Source of the DNA: Marisalimonas sp016777705 | GTDB taxonomy: Bacteria > Pseudomonadota > Alphaproteobacteria > Puniceispirillales > Marisalimonadaceae | Length of the DNA stretch: 64,000 nucleotides | Assembly: GCF_047717795.1 (NCBI RefSeq) | Contig: NZ_CP159808.1 | Span: forward strand, 1,550,001 to 1,614,000 | Direction of reading: 5' to 3' | Part shown: positions 1 through 9,683 of the stretch, one piece after another | Position numbering within the stretch: the stretch's first letter is position 1 | How the letters are laid out: each line of letters opens with the position of its first letter | Notes under the pieces: model-generated | Seen by the model: the letters and a program-made list of their open reading frames with translations, nothing else | Database searches by the model: none | What the model was told of the DNA's origin: nothing | Position numbers and translations under genes: made by a program

Positions 1-264
1 TATCATTATACTTGATATGTTCTCTAAATTTTTATCTAAGAGTGTCAATCTGTCTGAAGCAGAGCCAACATTCCTTTCATATTGTTCTATTTGTTTTTGG
101 ACAACACTTAACCCCGAAAGTTCTACAGATCCAACTGGATCGTCCGACGCACGTAGAATGTTCTCACCTGAAGCAATCTTATTTTGTAAATCTTGAAGTT
201 CTTCAGTTGAAGAAGAAAATTGTTTTAATTGCTGTTGATTAAATAGTTTTGAACTTATTTGCAT
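1..264 (-). CDS. flgL: Flagellar hook-associated protein 3 (FlgL), N-terminal part
   Basis: This is the first 88 codons of a FlgL-type protein that joins the hook (through FlgK) to the flagellin filament; the rest lies beyond the window edge. I translated it from the ATG at 264-262. It starts MQISSKLFNQQQL and has the flagellin-family coiled-coil D0/D1 pattern, including IASGENILRASDDPVGS, which matches the SGKRI-x-x-x-SDDPxG block of FlgL and flagellins. It follows flgK by 20 nt on the same strand, the classical flgK-flgL order, so it is the last visible gene of the flgB operon. Flagellin itself is a less likely alternative because of the position next to flgK. Confidence 0.85.
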   Translation of the reverse strand, partial: MQISSKLFNQQQLKQFSSSTEELQDLQNKIASGENILRASDDPVGSVELSGLSVVQKQIEQYERNVGSASDRLTLLDKNLENISSIMI

Positions 265-284
265 TTAACAACTCACTTAAATTT

Positions 285-3200
285 TTATACAACCTCAATA
301 AGAGACTGAAATAGTTCTTTAGCTGTTTGCAATATACGTGCCGAAGCTTGATATGCTTGCTGAAACTCTAATAAATGCGCTGCTTCTTCGTCTAAATTAA
401 CACCTGCAAACTCACTTTGACTAGCCTCTGCAGCGTCCAAAGTACTAGAGGCTGAATTTAAAGATAGTTTGTTTGCTTGAACGTTTGAGCCAACCTTCGC
501 CACTGTTGTATTAAAGATTTCTTGAAAATTACCTTTATTTGTTTCCGATGGATCAGAACGTTGTAGGTTTAAAATATTAATTATATTTCTGTTATCACCG
601 TAACCATCTTTATTACTTGAAAATTCAAAACTATTATTAACTAATGCTTCTTCAGAAAACTGAAATTTTGTGTTATTAACTTCGAAAACTCTATTAACAT
701 CTAAAATTCTAGATGCGATTGAGTGCCCTGATTTTTTATCAAATATCTCTACTTTATTTTTGTTTGTAGCATCGACTTTTATAGTCAACTCAGGATTAAT
801 GTCGTTATTGAGAGTTTCACTAGCTGTAAACTGATCATACTCAGCACTTATTTTTCTAGCCCCACCACCCATAACAATTGTGATCAAATCTTCTGGAGGT
901 AAATTTGTAAGACTTACTTTTTCTGCAACTGAGTTTTGGATAGAATTATCTGGTATATCAATTTTAATAGGATCTCCAGAAAATGAAGATACCTTTAAAC
1001 CTTGATTATCTACTACAGCTCTAATGTTTTGAGTTTTAATTCCATAAATATCATTAGCAATTGGATTACCCATAATTTTAAAATCTAATACGTCTATAGT
1101 ATGACTTATAGATAGTCTACCTACTTTTTGGGTTCCTACTTTTACAGTGGATGCTGATCCGCTTGCTGGTACAATGGAAGTAATTTGTGAGAAAACTTTT
1201 TCACCTACAACTCTGGTACCCGCACCTTGAGCAGTCATAACTTCTGTTTGCGTTTTACCAAATTGGTCTAAACCTGTAATAGTATACAATTCTCCAACAT
1301 CTGAACCTGCAGGTGTTATTGTAACAACTTGAGGATCCATAACAACTTGAGTTGCTTGTGTTCCAATTTTTATAGTGCTTGCAGTATTATTAGCAACAGA
1401 AATTGATAAAATTTCGTTAAACGATATGCTACCAGTAGCCGTTGCACCGTTTACACCTGTAATAGTATCAGTTTGATAAACACCAGAAGTGTCATAACCA
1501 CTGACTACAAAACTATTACTTGTTTCATTTCCATTACAAAAAACTGTGACCTTCCCATTAAGAGATTTAGAATTATTTAAAGCACCATCAAGTATTAAAT
1601 CACCTGCTATTCCAGATTTGCTTGCAACAAGACTATCATCATCAGTTGTAGAAAGAACCCCACTAGTTACAATAGCTACACCTGCAGACATATTAGAATT
1701 ATAGATGGAGTCATCATCAGTTAAACCTGATGTTTCATTCCATGAGAGAGTTATGCCACTTGGAGGAGAACCGCTTAGTTCAGAACCAGCACTATTATAA
1801 AAGACCGGCACGTTACTACTATTAAATTTTATAGAATAATTAGATTTTATATTATTTTCATTTACTTCAATCGCAATAGCAGGCGTTGACCCAGCAACTG
1901 TTGGTTGAACAACTAAGTTTCCTAATATTGTTGTAGTTGCCGATTTTAATCCAAAAGCCTCAGCATTATTAATATTAGTTGTTGTTGGCACCAACTTAAA
2001 CTGAGCTCCTTCAATTGTGCCCTCAGCAGTAGCAATTAATTCATATCCTGGTGAAGTTCCTATTTCAATATTACCTACAGTATTTGAATTTGGTGTTATT
2101 GATACAACAGTTTTGAAAAGACCTGTGGTTGAAACTGTATTACCAGAAATAGGACCAGTTATAGTTTCTGTTTTAGTTAAACCATCTGTATCAGTACCTA
2201 CTATTGTGAAAGAATTATTACTTTCATTAGCCGTTGATGTAATTGAAATTCTTGTTCCCGAAGTAGATCCAAAACCAGAAACCGTTCCTACGTTAATATT
2301 ACTTGCAGCTGCATCAGAAGAGATTTGACTAACTGTTTTAAAAAACTTTGTACCATTTACAGTATTGGCATTTACACCTGTAATAGTTTCAGTTTGTGCA
2401 ACTCCGTCAATATCTGTCCCTGTAATTGTAAATGTAACAGAGGCATTATTAGATGAACTAGATATGCTTACTGTAGACTTTAAATTTGATGATGCTGTAC
2501 TAGATAGAGCTCCATCAATAGTGAAGTTTCCAGCGCTTCCAAGTGTTTCATTATCAACCAAACCATCACTATCGGCTGTTACTGAATTTAATCCGTTAAT
2601 AATTAACGGGGTTAATGCTGTTCCACTCTGAGAAATAGCAAGCAAGTTAGAAATTGTTTCAGAAGTTCCATTAAAGCGAGCTTGAATTCTATTTTTTTCT
2701 GGACCCTCTACAACGAGATCACCTGATACCATATTTAGTTTATAAATTTGACCTTCAAAACTCAAATCAATAGATTGACCTTCACTTGGGAGTGAATTTA
2801 ATACAATACCTTTTAATTGCGAAGTAGGCGTTTCTGTCCTTAATGATGAAAGAAGCGCCGTTGATACTTCTATGTCTGTGTCAGCATTTACAGAATTTGC
2901 GTCAATTATTGTATCCCAATCTCCATCAGCCGCTTCAGTACCTATTTTAATGTTGCCATTAGAAGTACCAGAAGAGTTTATGGACGTAACTGATTTAAAA
3001 ATATTTGAAGTAGTGACTACTCCACTATTTGATCCAGAAATAGTTTCCGTTAAGACCTGATTATCTAAACCCAAGCCAGCAATAACAAAACTTGTACCTG
3101 TTGTATCCTGCTCACTTTTAATTTTAATTTTAGCGCCCAGATAATCTGATGTGGATAATACGCCATCCATAGTTAATGAACCTGATGAAAAAGAACTCCA

Positions 3201-6200
3201 TTCGACCAAGCTATCGTCATCATTAATAGCATTGTAACCTAAAGTGCCTACTTTAATGTTACCACTTGCGGTAGCTGAAGTAGTAACAGATGTAATAGTT
3301 TGAAAAATTGTGGATCCATATACTGTTGTTCCAACAGAACCACCTGTAATATTTTCCGTTATTGTTGTTCCAGATAAATTAGTTCCTGTAACAGTAAAAG
3401 TATTTCCTGTTTCACTAGCTGAACAATACACACTTACTACAGCATTTAAATTATTTGCGTCTTTTAATTTTCCATTAAGAGATAACGTTCCAGCTACGCC
3501 TGGGTTTGCATCTTGATACAAGCTATCGGCGTCACTTACGTAAAGCGTATAATCTTTTTGATTTATATCTAATCCATATTTAGATAGACCAACTACTGCT
3601 TTTTTGCCATCAGGCGAACCAACACTATTATCAAGATCATTAAAAACTTCGGGAGTTATAGTAGCAGATTCTCCTGATTTACTTCTATTTATATTTATAT
3701 ATCCATTTTTAAGAGGGTCTTTAATAGCAGAAGCAATTATACCTGTATCTGTTTGAATAGAAAAATTCTCACTAGATACAAATTTTATTTCACCTTTAAT
3801 ATTAGCTGATGATTTATTTGCATTACTAACATCTATCAATAATTTTGGATTTTTTTGGGAATTTTGATTTGTAAAGTCTTCACCTAATGTTTCTAAATAA
3901 AAATCTGAAGGCGCAGTGATGTTTTTAAAATTTATATTATAGCCATCTTGTGATTCAATTATAATTTGTTTGAAGTCACTCGTTAAAACCGCTGTTAAAC
4001 CAGTTTGTGAGGCATATTCATTAATATTTTTAGCAAGCATAGATAAGTCTGTTGATGCCACACTTGCGTTTATTAAGACTGCTTCTGTGTTTTTACCTTT
4101 TAAGTCAAAAGTGACTGCTCCACTTACACCTTCTTCTAATGGACCAAGCATTACTTTAGTGCTCGCAGTAACATTGACGCCTGTACCAGCTAATTCAGAC
4201 GTAAGTTTGTTAGCTACGTAATAGGCACTTGATCCTACCGGAATATTTGTAGTCTTAGCAATGTTATCTTCATTAGTAAGTTTTAAAGAACTACTAACAG
4301 CCTCTGTTCCTATAGTTACTTTTCCTGTGGAATTCCCGTTAATACTTATACTTAGAACTTCTCTAAATACTTTACTTCCTTTTACAGTAGTTATATTCCC
4401 TCCAGTAATTGTTTCAGTTTGATAAATACCATCTAAATCATAACCATTAATTGTAAAAGATCTTCCAGTTTCATCTTTTTCGCATGCAATAGTAATATTT
4501 GAATTTAACTCTTTAGAGTATTGTTTTTGTCCATCTAATGAAATAGATCCACTTGATACTATTTGTGCAGTAAGGAGGCCATCCATGTCAGTGGCTTGTT
4601 CGTTATAACTAATATTTGAACCAAAATTTTTTACAAAATCTCCACTGGCTGTTTTTCTTGATAAATCCATACCTCTATAATCATTATTTAAATAATCATT
4701 TCTATATTCAGCAGAGCTCAAAAAACCGTTTTCACTCTTAATTAGTGAAGCTATTTGAGATGCATTTAATGAGGTTCCTGACACATGTCTTCCATCCCTC
4801 GTGAAAACTTGAATATTACTACCTACACTTGATGCCGCTGGAATATTAGAAATTGAAGGTGAATAAGAATTCCCTTTTGACAAAATTGATCCACTAGTGA
4901 TATCTGATAATGAAGAAGCTATAGTTAAATATCCATTGGAACCGGATGCAAATAAACCATAAGTTTTAAAATCATGTTGGCTTTTTCCATCCAACATCAA
5001 ACCTGAATTCAACAAATTTGCTAATTCTTCAACAGTCTTAATTCCGTCACCTGGGTCTGTAGCAGCTGAGTTGAAATTTATTTCATTATTATTATCTAGT
5101 TTTATATTAAATGAAGAGAAACCTTTAATCTCACTGTCTGCAATGGTGAAAGTTGCTGACGATTGATTTCCTATTGAACTCAAGTTAATAGATTTAGTTG
5201 TAGATGGAATTGTCGTTACTGGACCATCTTTTAAAAAAGTAGTAGCTACTAAAGGGTTGTTACTAGAAGTAAATGTATCAGTTATTTTGGGAGGAAAATT
5301 TATTTTTTGTTCTTCAATTGAGCCAATTATATTTAAGTCAACACTTCCTGTATTAGCTGAATTTTTTGAAATTAGATTTTTGGAGGCTGCTGCAAAATCT
5401 TCTGGATTATTTAAATTAAACTTCATAGAGCCTGCTTTAGTTTGAAGAGGAGATATTACAAAACCGTCTCCATCTTGAGGCTGTCCTATAATTTCAATTT
5501 TATATCCTTCAAACTGAATTTGATTTCCATAAGCGTAAGAAACTCCTTTAGAATCTCTTACTTCCCAATTATTATTAATTTGTGAGTAATTTACTAAAAC
5601 TTGTTCTTGACTGATTTTACTTGGATTACTCTCAATTGAATTAAATTCTAAAAAACTTTTATTATCAGAATTTGCTTTTGGTGACATTGAATTTACTGAA
5701 AACATTGATTTACCAATGTTTCCATTTAAATCTATTCCAGAAGTTTGAATATTATTAATCTGGTCAGTCATTTGTTGAGCTAAATCACTTATTTCGCTAC
5801 TTACTGAGTCAACTAAACTATAAAACTGAGAGAGCCCTGATATAATTCCAGATGAAAATATGCCTGTACTTTTAACCCCAGCATTATTTACAATAATTGA
5901 AAGATTGTTTTCAGTTGAAGAAGAAGATAATGTTGCCGCTTTACTTCTTTGAAGAATATGTACGCCATTTCCAGAATCTCCTAACCTGATATTTACTTCT
6001 CCAGTACTTTCATAATCAACAGTAAAATTTAAAAGTTTAGATAAATCCTTTAGCAATTGATCCCTTGCATCTAATATATCGTTAGATGCTTCTTTGGATC
6101 CACTACCTGAAATTAAACCGTTAACTTTTACTAATTGATTTAAATACAGGTTAGCCTCTGTAAGTTTAACGTCTACCTCTTTAATTGAACTAGATTTAAA

Positions 6201-6671
6201 ATCTTTAAGTTGTTTATCATAATTATTAAAAGAAGAAGATAAAGCTCTTCCTGCTTCCAAAGACACAGTCCTTGCTGAAATACTATCAGGACTACTTGCA
6301 ACATCTTGCAATGAATCAAAAAATCTTCCTATAAAAACACCCAGATCACTGCCTGAAGGTAATAACATATTTTCTAAGTCACTTAATTTTGACACGAAAT
6401 CATTTAACATTTCATAATCAGATTGTGACGTTCTGGTTTTATCTGATAAATATGAATCAAAAGACCTTCTTATATTTGAAACCCTAACACCAAGACCTGA
6501 GCTATCAGAAACGTTTGTTGCTCCCCCAGAAACACCTGCAATTTCTGTAATGTCCGCACTTCTTTTATTATAACCTTCAGTATTGATATTAGCTATATTT
6601 TGCCCAGTTACAGACAAAGCTTGCCTGTATGCTTGTACTCCTGTTTTTCCAATTTCAAATAAAGAGGCCAT
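285..6671 (-). CDS. flgK: Giant flagellar hook-associated protein 1 (FlgK), 2128 aa
   Basis: FlgK forms the first hook-filament junction ring and is exported by the flagellar type III system. Residues 1-100 carry the rod/hook/HAP D0 motif (SVTGQNIANINTEGYNKR) and residues about 2085-2128 the matching C-terminal helix (LLEFQQAYQASARILQTAKE), so both ends are intact. Family members are usually about 450-650 aa; this one is three to four times longer. The extra length is a central region with seven copies of a roughly 75-90 residue beta-rich module, each with an ETITG-like core followed by a VxSI strand and ending in KIGT or NVGT. The ATG abuts the flgJ stop codon without a gap, so translation is probably coupled. 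It could equally act as an exposed adhesive or shielding collar at the hook tip; that is inference. Confidence 0.93.
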   Translation of the reverse strand: MASLFEIGKTGVQAYRQALSVTGQNIANINTEGYNKRSADITEIAGVSGGATNVSDSSGLGVRVSNIRRSFDSYLSDKTRTSQSDYEMLNDFVSKLSDLENMLLPSGSDLGVFIGRFFDSLQDVASSPDSISARTVSLEAGRALSSSFNNYDKQLKDFKSSSIKEVDVKLTEANLYLNQLVKVNGLISGSGSKEASNDILDARDQLLKDLSKLLNFTVDYESTGEVNIRLGDSGNGVHILQRSKAATLSSSSTENNLSIIVNNAGVKSTGIFSSGIISGLSQFYSLVDSVSSEISDLAQQMTDQINNIQTSGIDLNGNIGKSMFSVNSMSPKANSDNKSFLEFNSIESNPSKISQEQVLVNYSQINNNWEVRDSKGVSYAYGNQIQFEGYKIEIIGQPQDGDGFVISPLQTKAGSMKFNLNNPEDFAAASKNLISKNSANTGSVDLNIIGSIEEQKINFPPKITDTFTSSNNPLVATTFLKDGPVTTIPSTTKSINLSSIGNQSSATFTIADSEIKGFSSFNIKLDNNNEINFNSAATDPGDGIKTVEELANLLNSGLMLDGKSQHDFKTYGLFASGSNGYLTIASSLSDITSGSILSKGNSYSPSISNIPAASSVGSNIQVFTRDGRHVSGTSLNASQIASLIKSENGFLSSAEYRNDYLNNDYRGMDLSRKTASGDFVKNFGSNISYNEQATDMDGLLTAQIVSSGSISLDGQKQYSKELNSNITIACEKDETGRSFTINGYDLDGIYQTETITGGNITTVKGSKVFREVLSISINGNSTGKVTIGTEAVSSSLKLTNEDNIAKTTNIPVGSSAYYVANKLTSELAGTGVNVTASTKVMLGPLEEGVSGAVTFDLKGKNTEAVLINASVASTDLSMLAKNINEYASQTGLTAVLTSDFKQIIIESQDGYNINFKNITAPSDFYLETLGEDFTNQNSQKNPKLLIDVSNANKSSANIKGEIKFVSSENFSIQTDTGIIASAIKDPLKNGYININRSKSGESATITPEVFNDLDNSVGSPDGKKAVVGLSKYGLDINQKDYTLYVSDADSLYQDANPGVAGTLSLNGKLKDANNLNAVVSVYCSASETGNTFTVTGTNLSGTTITENITGGSVGTTVYGSTIFQTITSVTTSATASGNIKVGTLGYNAINDDDSLVEWSSFSSGSLTMDGVLSTSDYLGAKIKIKSEQDTTGTSFVIAGLGLDNQVLTETISGSNSGVVTTSNIFKSVTSINSSGTSNGNIKIGTEAADGDWDTIIDANSVNADTDIEVSTALLSSLRTETPTSQLKGIVLNSLPSEGQSIDLSFEGQIYKLNMVSGDLVVEGPEKNRIQARFNGTSETISNLLAISQSGTALTPLIINGLNSVTADSDGLVDNETLGSAGNFTIDGALSSTASSNLKSTVSISSSSNNASVTFTITGTDIDGVAQTETITGVNANTVNGTKFFKTVSQISSDAAASNINVGTVSGFGSTSGTRISITSTANESNNSFTIVGTDTDGLTKTETITGPISGNTVSTTGLFKTVVSITPNSNTVGNIEIGTSPGYELIATAEGTIEGAQFKLVPTTTNINNAEAFGLKSATTTILGNLVVQPTVAGSTPAIAIEVNENNIKSNYSIKFNSSNVPVFYNSAGSELSGSPPSGITLSWNETSGLTDDDSIYNSNMSAGVAIVTSGVLSTTDDDSLVASKSGIAGDLILDGALNNSKSLNGKVTVFCNGNETSNSFVVSGYDTSGVYQTDTITGVNGATATGSISFNEILSISVANNTASTIKIGTQATQVVMDPQVVTITPAGSDVGELYTITGLDQFGKTQTEVMTAQGAGTRVVGEKVFSQITSIVPASGSASTVKVGTQKVGRLSISHTIDVLDFKIMGNPIANDIYGIKTQNIRAVVDNQGLKVSSFSGDPIKIDIPDNSIQNSVAEKVSLTNLPPEDLITIVMGGGARKISAEYDQFTASETLNNDINPELTIKVDATNKNKVEIFDKKSGHSIASRILDVNRVFEVNNTKFQFSEEALVNNSFEFSSNKDGYGDNRNIINILNLQRSDPSETNKGNFQEIFNTTVAKVGSNVQANKLSLNSASSTLDAAEASQSEFAGVNLDEEAAHLLEFQQAYQASARILQTAKELFQSLIEVV
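1085..4560 (-). repeat. Seven ETITG-type beta modules inside FlgK
   Basis: Seven diverged copies occur at about 4555-4290, 3491-3225, 3190-2917, 2530-2265, 2255-2030, 1603-1345 and 1330-1090 (residues about 705-795, 1060-1150, 1160-1250, 1380-1470, 1473-1548, 1690-1775, 1782-1860). Each copy reads roughly LxLDGAL, a strand, TSFTIxGxDxxGxxQTETITG, VxGxxxFxxVxSI and a closing KIGT. Some are tandem, others are separated by unrelated FlgK sequence. From memory this module resembles repeats in structural proteins of tailed phages; no search could be run. Confidence 0.85.
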
Positions 6672-7004
6672 TTACTTAACTTTCTTTGAGTTAAGATGAG
6701 GTTGAAATTGTTGAATCAAAGCTTCTGCTATTCCAAAATTATTCTTTTTTGATAAAATTTGAGAATACTCAATATCAAGCATGTTATTAAAAGTATCTTG
6801 GGCTTCGGAATTAAATATACCATCAGCTAGCTTACCTTGTCGTGCCTGTTTAAGCATTTGATGGACAAAAATAGCTTCAAATTGATTAGCAACATTTATT
6901 AAATCTTGGTCTTTTTTATCTTTTAATTTTGAAGTGTTCTGATCATGCGATGCACTTTCAGCTAAAAAGTTAATTTGATTTATTTTTGATAAAGAATTAT
7001 CCAT
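6672..7004 (-). CDS. flgJ: Rod-binding protein FlgJ (rod domain only)
   Basis: This 110 aa protein matches the N-terminal rod-binding domain of FlgJ, a cap or scaffold for rod assembly in the periplasm. Visible family features are NVANQFEAIFVHQMLKQARQ at about residues 36-55 and the following FNSEAQDTFNNMLDIEYSQ segment. The muramidase domain of enterobacterial FlgJ is absent, as is usual in alphaproteobacteria, so a separate lytic transglycosylase must open the peptidoglycan; the SLT protein at 55.6-56.3 kb is one candidate. It sits between flgI and flgK and its stop codon touches the flgK start. Confidence 0.88.
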   Translation of the reverse strand: MDNSLSKINQINFLAESASHDQNTSKLKDKKDQDLINVANQFEAIFVHQMLKQARQGKLADGIFNSEAQDTFNNMLDIEYSQILSKKNNFGIAEALIQQFQPHLNSKKVK

Positions 7005-7014
7005 GGTTTATAAC

Positions 7015-8139
7015 CTAAATTATAATCATTTGAGCTCTTAGAGCACCCGCTGCTCTTAAGGCTTCTAAAATTGCAACTAAATCTGCGCTAGTTGTTCCAA
7101 TAGCATTTATGGCATCAACAACATCTGCCAAGGATGTTCCTGCATCAAAAACAAATGCTGAAGCAGTATCAGCACCAGCCTCTACTTTAGAATCCGCCTC
7201 AGTTGTGGCAGCAGTTGCGGTTGTAACATTACCTGCATCATCATATAATGTTTGTCCAGGAGTTGTGTTCGTATCTTCACTAACTTTTACTGTTAAGCTT
7301 CCATGGCTAACAGCTGCCGGCGTCACTCTTACATCACCACCAATTACAATAGTTCCTGTTCTTGCATTCACAACAACTTTAGCAATTGGAGAAGCGGGCT
7401 CAACTTCAATATTCTCGAGCAAACTCATAAAACTTACTTTTTGAGATGGATCTTTAGGAGCTCTTACAGATATTGAGGTATGATCAAGCGCCTTTGCTAC
7501 ATTAGGTCCAAATACTTTGTTAATTTCTTCAGAAACTCTGTTAGCTGTTGTGAAGTCACCTTGATTTAAGTTCATTACAAAGTTTTTCGAATTTATAAAT
7601 GGAGCTTCCACCATTCTTTCTACTGTCGCTCCATTTGCAATTGTTCCAACTGTAGGAATATTTACTGACATAGAAGAACCATCTGCGCCTTCAACACCAA
7701 AGCCACCAACAGCTAAATTACCTTGTGCAATTGCATAAGTTTGACCATTAGCCCCCTTTAAAGGCGTCATCAATAATGTACCGCCCCTTAAGCTTTTAGC
7801 TTTTCCCATAGATGACACAGTAATTCCAATTTTTTGCCCAACTTTGATAAAGGGATCTAAGTCAGCAGTAACCATAACAGCAGCAGAATTTTTGCCACTA
7901 AGACTTCCGGCATCAACATTCATTCCAAATTGTGATATTGTTGATTGCATACTTTGAAGAGTTAAAGCTAATGATGAATCACCTGTTCCATCAAGTCCTA
8001 CGACTATACCGTAGCCCATTAATTGATTGGATCTAATACCAGCAAAACTCACCATATCTTTTAATCTATCTGCCATTAATTGGTTTGAAATAAGCGAAAA
8101 AATAAATGAAATTAGAAGAATTAATTTTGAAATTTTCAT
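7015..8139 (-). CDS. flgI: Flagellar P-ring protein FlgI
   Basis: FlgI builds the periplasmic P-ring around the flagellar rod. The 374 aa length is normal. A signal peptide covers about residues 1-23. The family blocks DRLKDMVSFAGIRSNQLMGYG and VGLDGTGDSS follow directly, and the C-terminus has the standard SLADVVDAINAIGTTSADLVAILEAL ending in LRAQMIII (read here in two parts). It lies between flgH (12 nt upstream) and flgJ (10 nt downstream). Nothing unusual is seen. Confidence 0.95.
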   Translation of the reverse strand: MKISKLILLISFIFSLISNQLMADRLKDMVSFAGIRSNQLMGYGIVVGLDGTGDSSLALTLQSMQSTISQFGMNVDAGSLSGKNSAAVMVTADLDPFIKVGQKIGITVSSMGKAKSLRGGTLLMTPLKGANGQTYAIAQGNLAVGGFGVEGADGSSMSVNIPTVGTIANGATVERMVEAPFINSKNFVMNLNQGDFTTANRVSEEINKVFGPNVAKALDHTSISVRAPKDPSQKVSFMSLLENIEVEPASPIAKVVVNARTGTIVIGGDVRVTPAAVSHGSLTVKVSEDTNTTPGQTLYDDAGNVTTATAATTEADSKVEAGADTASAFVFDAGTSLADVVDAINAIGTTSADLVAILEALRAAGALRAQMIII

Positions 8140-8151
8140 GTTTTTAATATC

Positions 8152-8814
8152 CTAAAACGGTGAAATTGCTCTAAATAAAGCACTACCCCAACCAGGTTTT
8201 GAAGCACTGTCAAGAACTCCAGCACCAACGTACTCAATTTGTGCCTCTGCAATTTTTGCAGATGAAACTGTATTTGTTGTAGATACATCTTGTGGTCTTA
8301 TTATCCCACTTAATCTTATATATTCAGTACCTTCAGTTATTCTTAATTTCTTTTGACCTTTAATTTCTAGATTACCATTAGGAAATACTCTCACTACAGT
8401 CGCAGATAAAGTTCCACTCAAACTATTTGATTGGTTAGTTGCCATAGACCCTGCAAATGAGTTTGTTTTAGAAGCGCTACCACCCAAACCTGCAAAATTT
8501 CTCATTATGCCAGTAGGTCCAATTTCTGCTCCAATAGTATCTGTTTTTCCTGATGAATTAGAAACTGCTTTATTAGAAGAAAATGTCTCACTTAAAGTAA
8601 CGGATAAAATATCACCAACTTTTTTTGCTCTCCTATCTGAAGAAAAAAGACCTGCGGAACTAGCACTATATATTGATCCATTGGATGGCTCATCTCTTGC
8701 AAACTCTTCAAAGGAGGGTGTCAAAGGTTTGAACTCTTTATTATTAGTTTCTTCTATATAAGTAGAACAACCATTAATTAAAAATATAAAAAATAACAAA
8801 AATAACTTTTTCAT
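8152..8814 (-). CDS. flgH: Flagellar L-ring lipoprotein FlgH
   Basis: FlgH forms the outer-membrane L-ring bushing. The 220 aa protein begins with a lipoprotein signal peptide ending in a lipobox (FLINGC), so Cys16 should be acylated. Typical FlgH segments follow: SLFSSDRRAKKVGDILSV-like text around residues 55-75, the NLEIKGQKKLRI block near 148-160 and the C-terminal WGSALFRAISPF. The Shine-Dalgarno AGGAG lies just upstream of the ATG. It is co-directional with flgG and flgI. Confidence 0.94.
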   Translation of the reverse strand: MKKLFLLFFIFLINGCSTYIEETNNKEFKPLTPSFEEFARDEPSNGSIYSASSAGLFSSDRRAKKVGDILSVTLSETFSSNKAVSNSSGKTDTIGAEIGPTGIMRNFAGLGGSASKTNSFAGSMATNQSNSLSGTLSATVVRVFPNGNLEIKGQKKLRITEGTEYIRLSGIIRPQDVSTTNTVSSAKIAEAQIEYVGAGVLDSASKPGWGSALFRAISPF

Positions 8815-8828
8815 TTTAACTCCTGCTA

Positions 8829-9614
8829 TTAAAGGTTTTGACTGATAAATCTAAGCATATCATCAACACCAGAAATAGCCTTTGAGTTAACTTCATAGGC
8901 TCTTTGCGTTTCAATCATGTCGACTAACTCTTGTACGACATTAACGTTTGAACTTTCTAAAGCACCTTGGACTAAGCTTCCAAAACCATTTTCAAACGGA
9001 TTTGCAACAATTGCTGGTCCACTTGCAGGAGTTTCAACTAACATCGACTGCCCTATAGGTTGCAATCCTCTAGAATTTGCAAAATCAGCTAATTGAAATT
9101 GACCTACCTCTTCAGCTTCAACTTCACCTGGGTTTTGAACCGTAACTATTCCATCAGCTGAAATATTTATACTTGTTACGCCCTCAGGTATAGCAACCTC
9201 AGGCTGAATTACATATCCAGATGCAGTAGTTAAAAGGCCTTCTGCATTCCTTCCAAAAGCACCATTTCTTGTAAAACCAACTCTTCCATCAGGCATAAGA
9301 ACTTGAAAAAATCCTGAGCCGTCTATTGAAACATCTAGGGCGTTATCAGTCGACACTATGTTACCTTGAGAGAATAACTTGTCTGAGTTTATAATTCTTA
9401 CTCCGGTACCAACAGAAAAAGCTGAATTTGTTTTTGTATCACCAGATGTTTGAGCACCAGATTCCTTAATTACTTGATATAAAAGAGATTCAAAATTGGC
9501 TCTATCTTTTTTAAACCCTGTTGTGTTCACGTTAGCTAAGTTATTAGCAATAACCTGCATTCTAGTATTTTGAGCATTTAATCCGGTTTTAGCAACGTGC
9601 ATGGCATTAGACAT
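8829..9614 (-). CDS. flgG: Distal rod protein FlgG
   Basis: FlgG makes the distal rod. The 261 aa length is normal. It has the N-terminal rod motif MQVIANNLANVNTTGFKKD and the C-terminal LVDMIETQRAYEVNSKAI that pair as D0 helices, plus the GSGFFQVLMPDGRVGFTRNG core. The start ATG is preceded by GAAGGAG. A sigma-54-type promoter lies 34 nt upstream, so flgG-H-I-J-K-L can be transcribed separately from flgB-F. No size expansion is present here, in contrast to flgE and flgK. Confidence 0.95.
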   Translation of the reverse strand: MSNAMHVAKTGLNAQNTRMQVIANNLANVNTTGFKKDRANFESLLYQVIKESGAQTSGDTKTNSAFSVGTGVRIINSDKLFSQGNIVSTDNALDVSIDGSGFFQVLMPDGRVGFTRNGAFGRNAEGLLTTASGYVIQPEVAIPEGVTSINISADGIVTVQNPGEVEAEEVGQFQLADFANSRGLQPIGQSMLVETPASGPAIVANPFENGFGSLVQGALESSNVNVVQELVDMIETQRAYEVNSKAISGVDDMLRFISQNL

Positions 9615-9647
9615 ATTAAACTCCTTCTTATAAAGATATAAGAATAA

Positions 9648-9663
9648 TGCAATACATATGCCA
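9648..9663 (-). promoter_or_regulatory. Sigma-54-type promoter upstream of flgG
   Basis: On the minus strand the sequence reads TGGCATATGTATTGCA, which fits the -24/-12 RpoN consensus (GG and GC ten bases apart). The predicted start is about 23 nt upstream of the flgG ATG. It is one of five almost identical sites in this window. Confidence 0.72.
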
Positions 9664-9683
9664 TTTTTATGAAGATGAAACTT

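Noticed and set aside
12..242. Plus-strand open frame of 76 codons at the window start
   Set aside because: It is the antisense shadow of the flgL N-terminus, which gives a clear FlgL protein on the minus strand.
2017..2631. Long plus-strand frames opposite the FlgK repeats
   Set aside because: They arise because the repetitive Thr/Ser/Ile codons of FlgK give stop-free complements; products are hydrophobic low-complexity strings with no signal.
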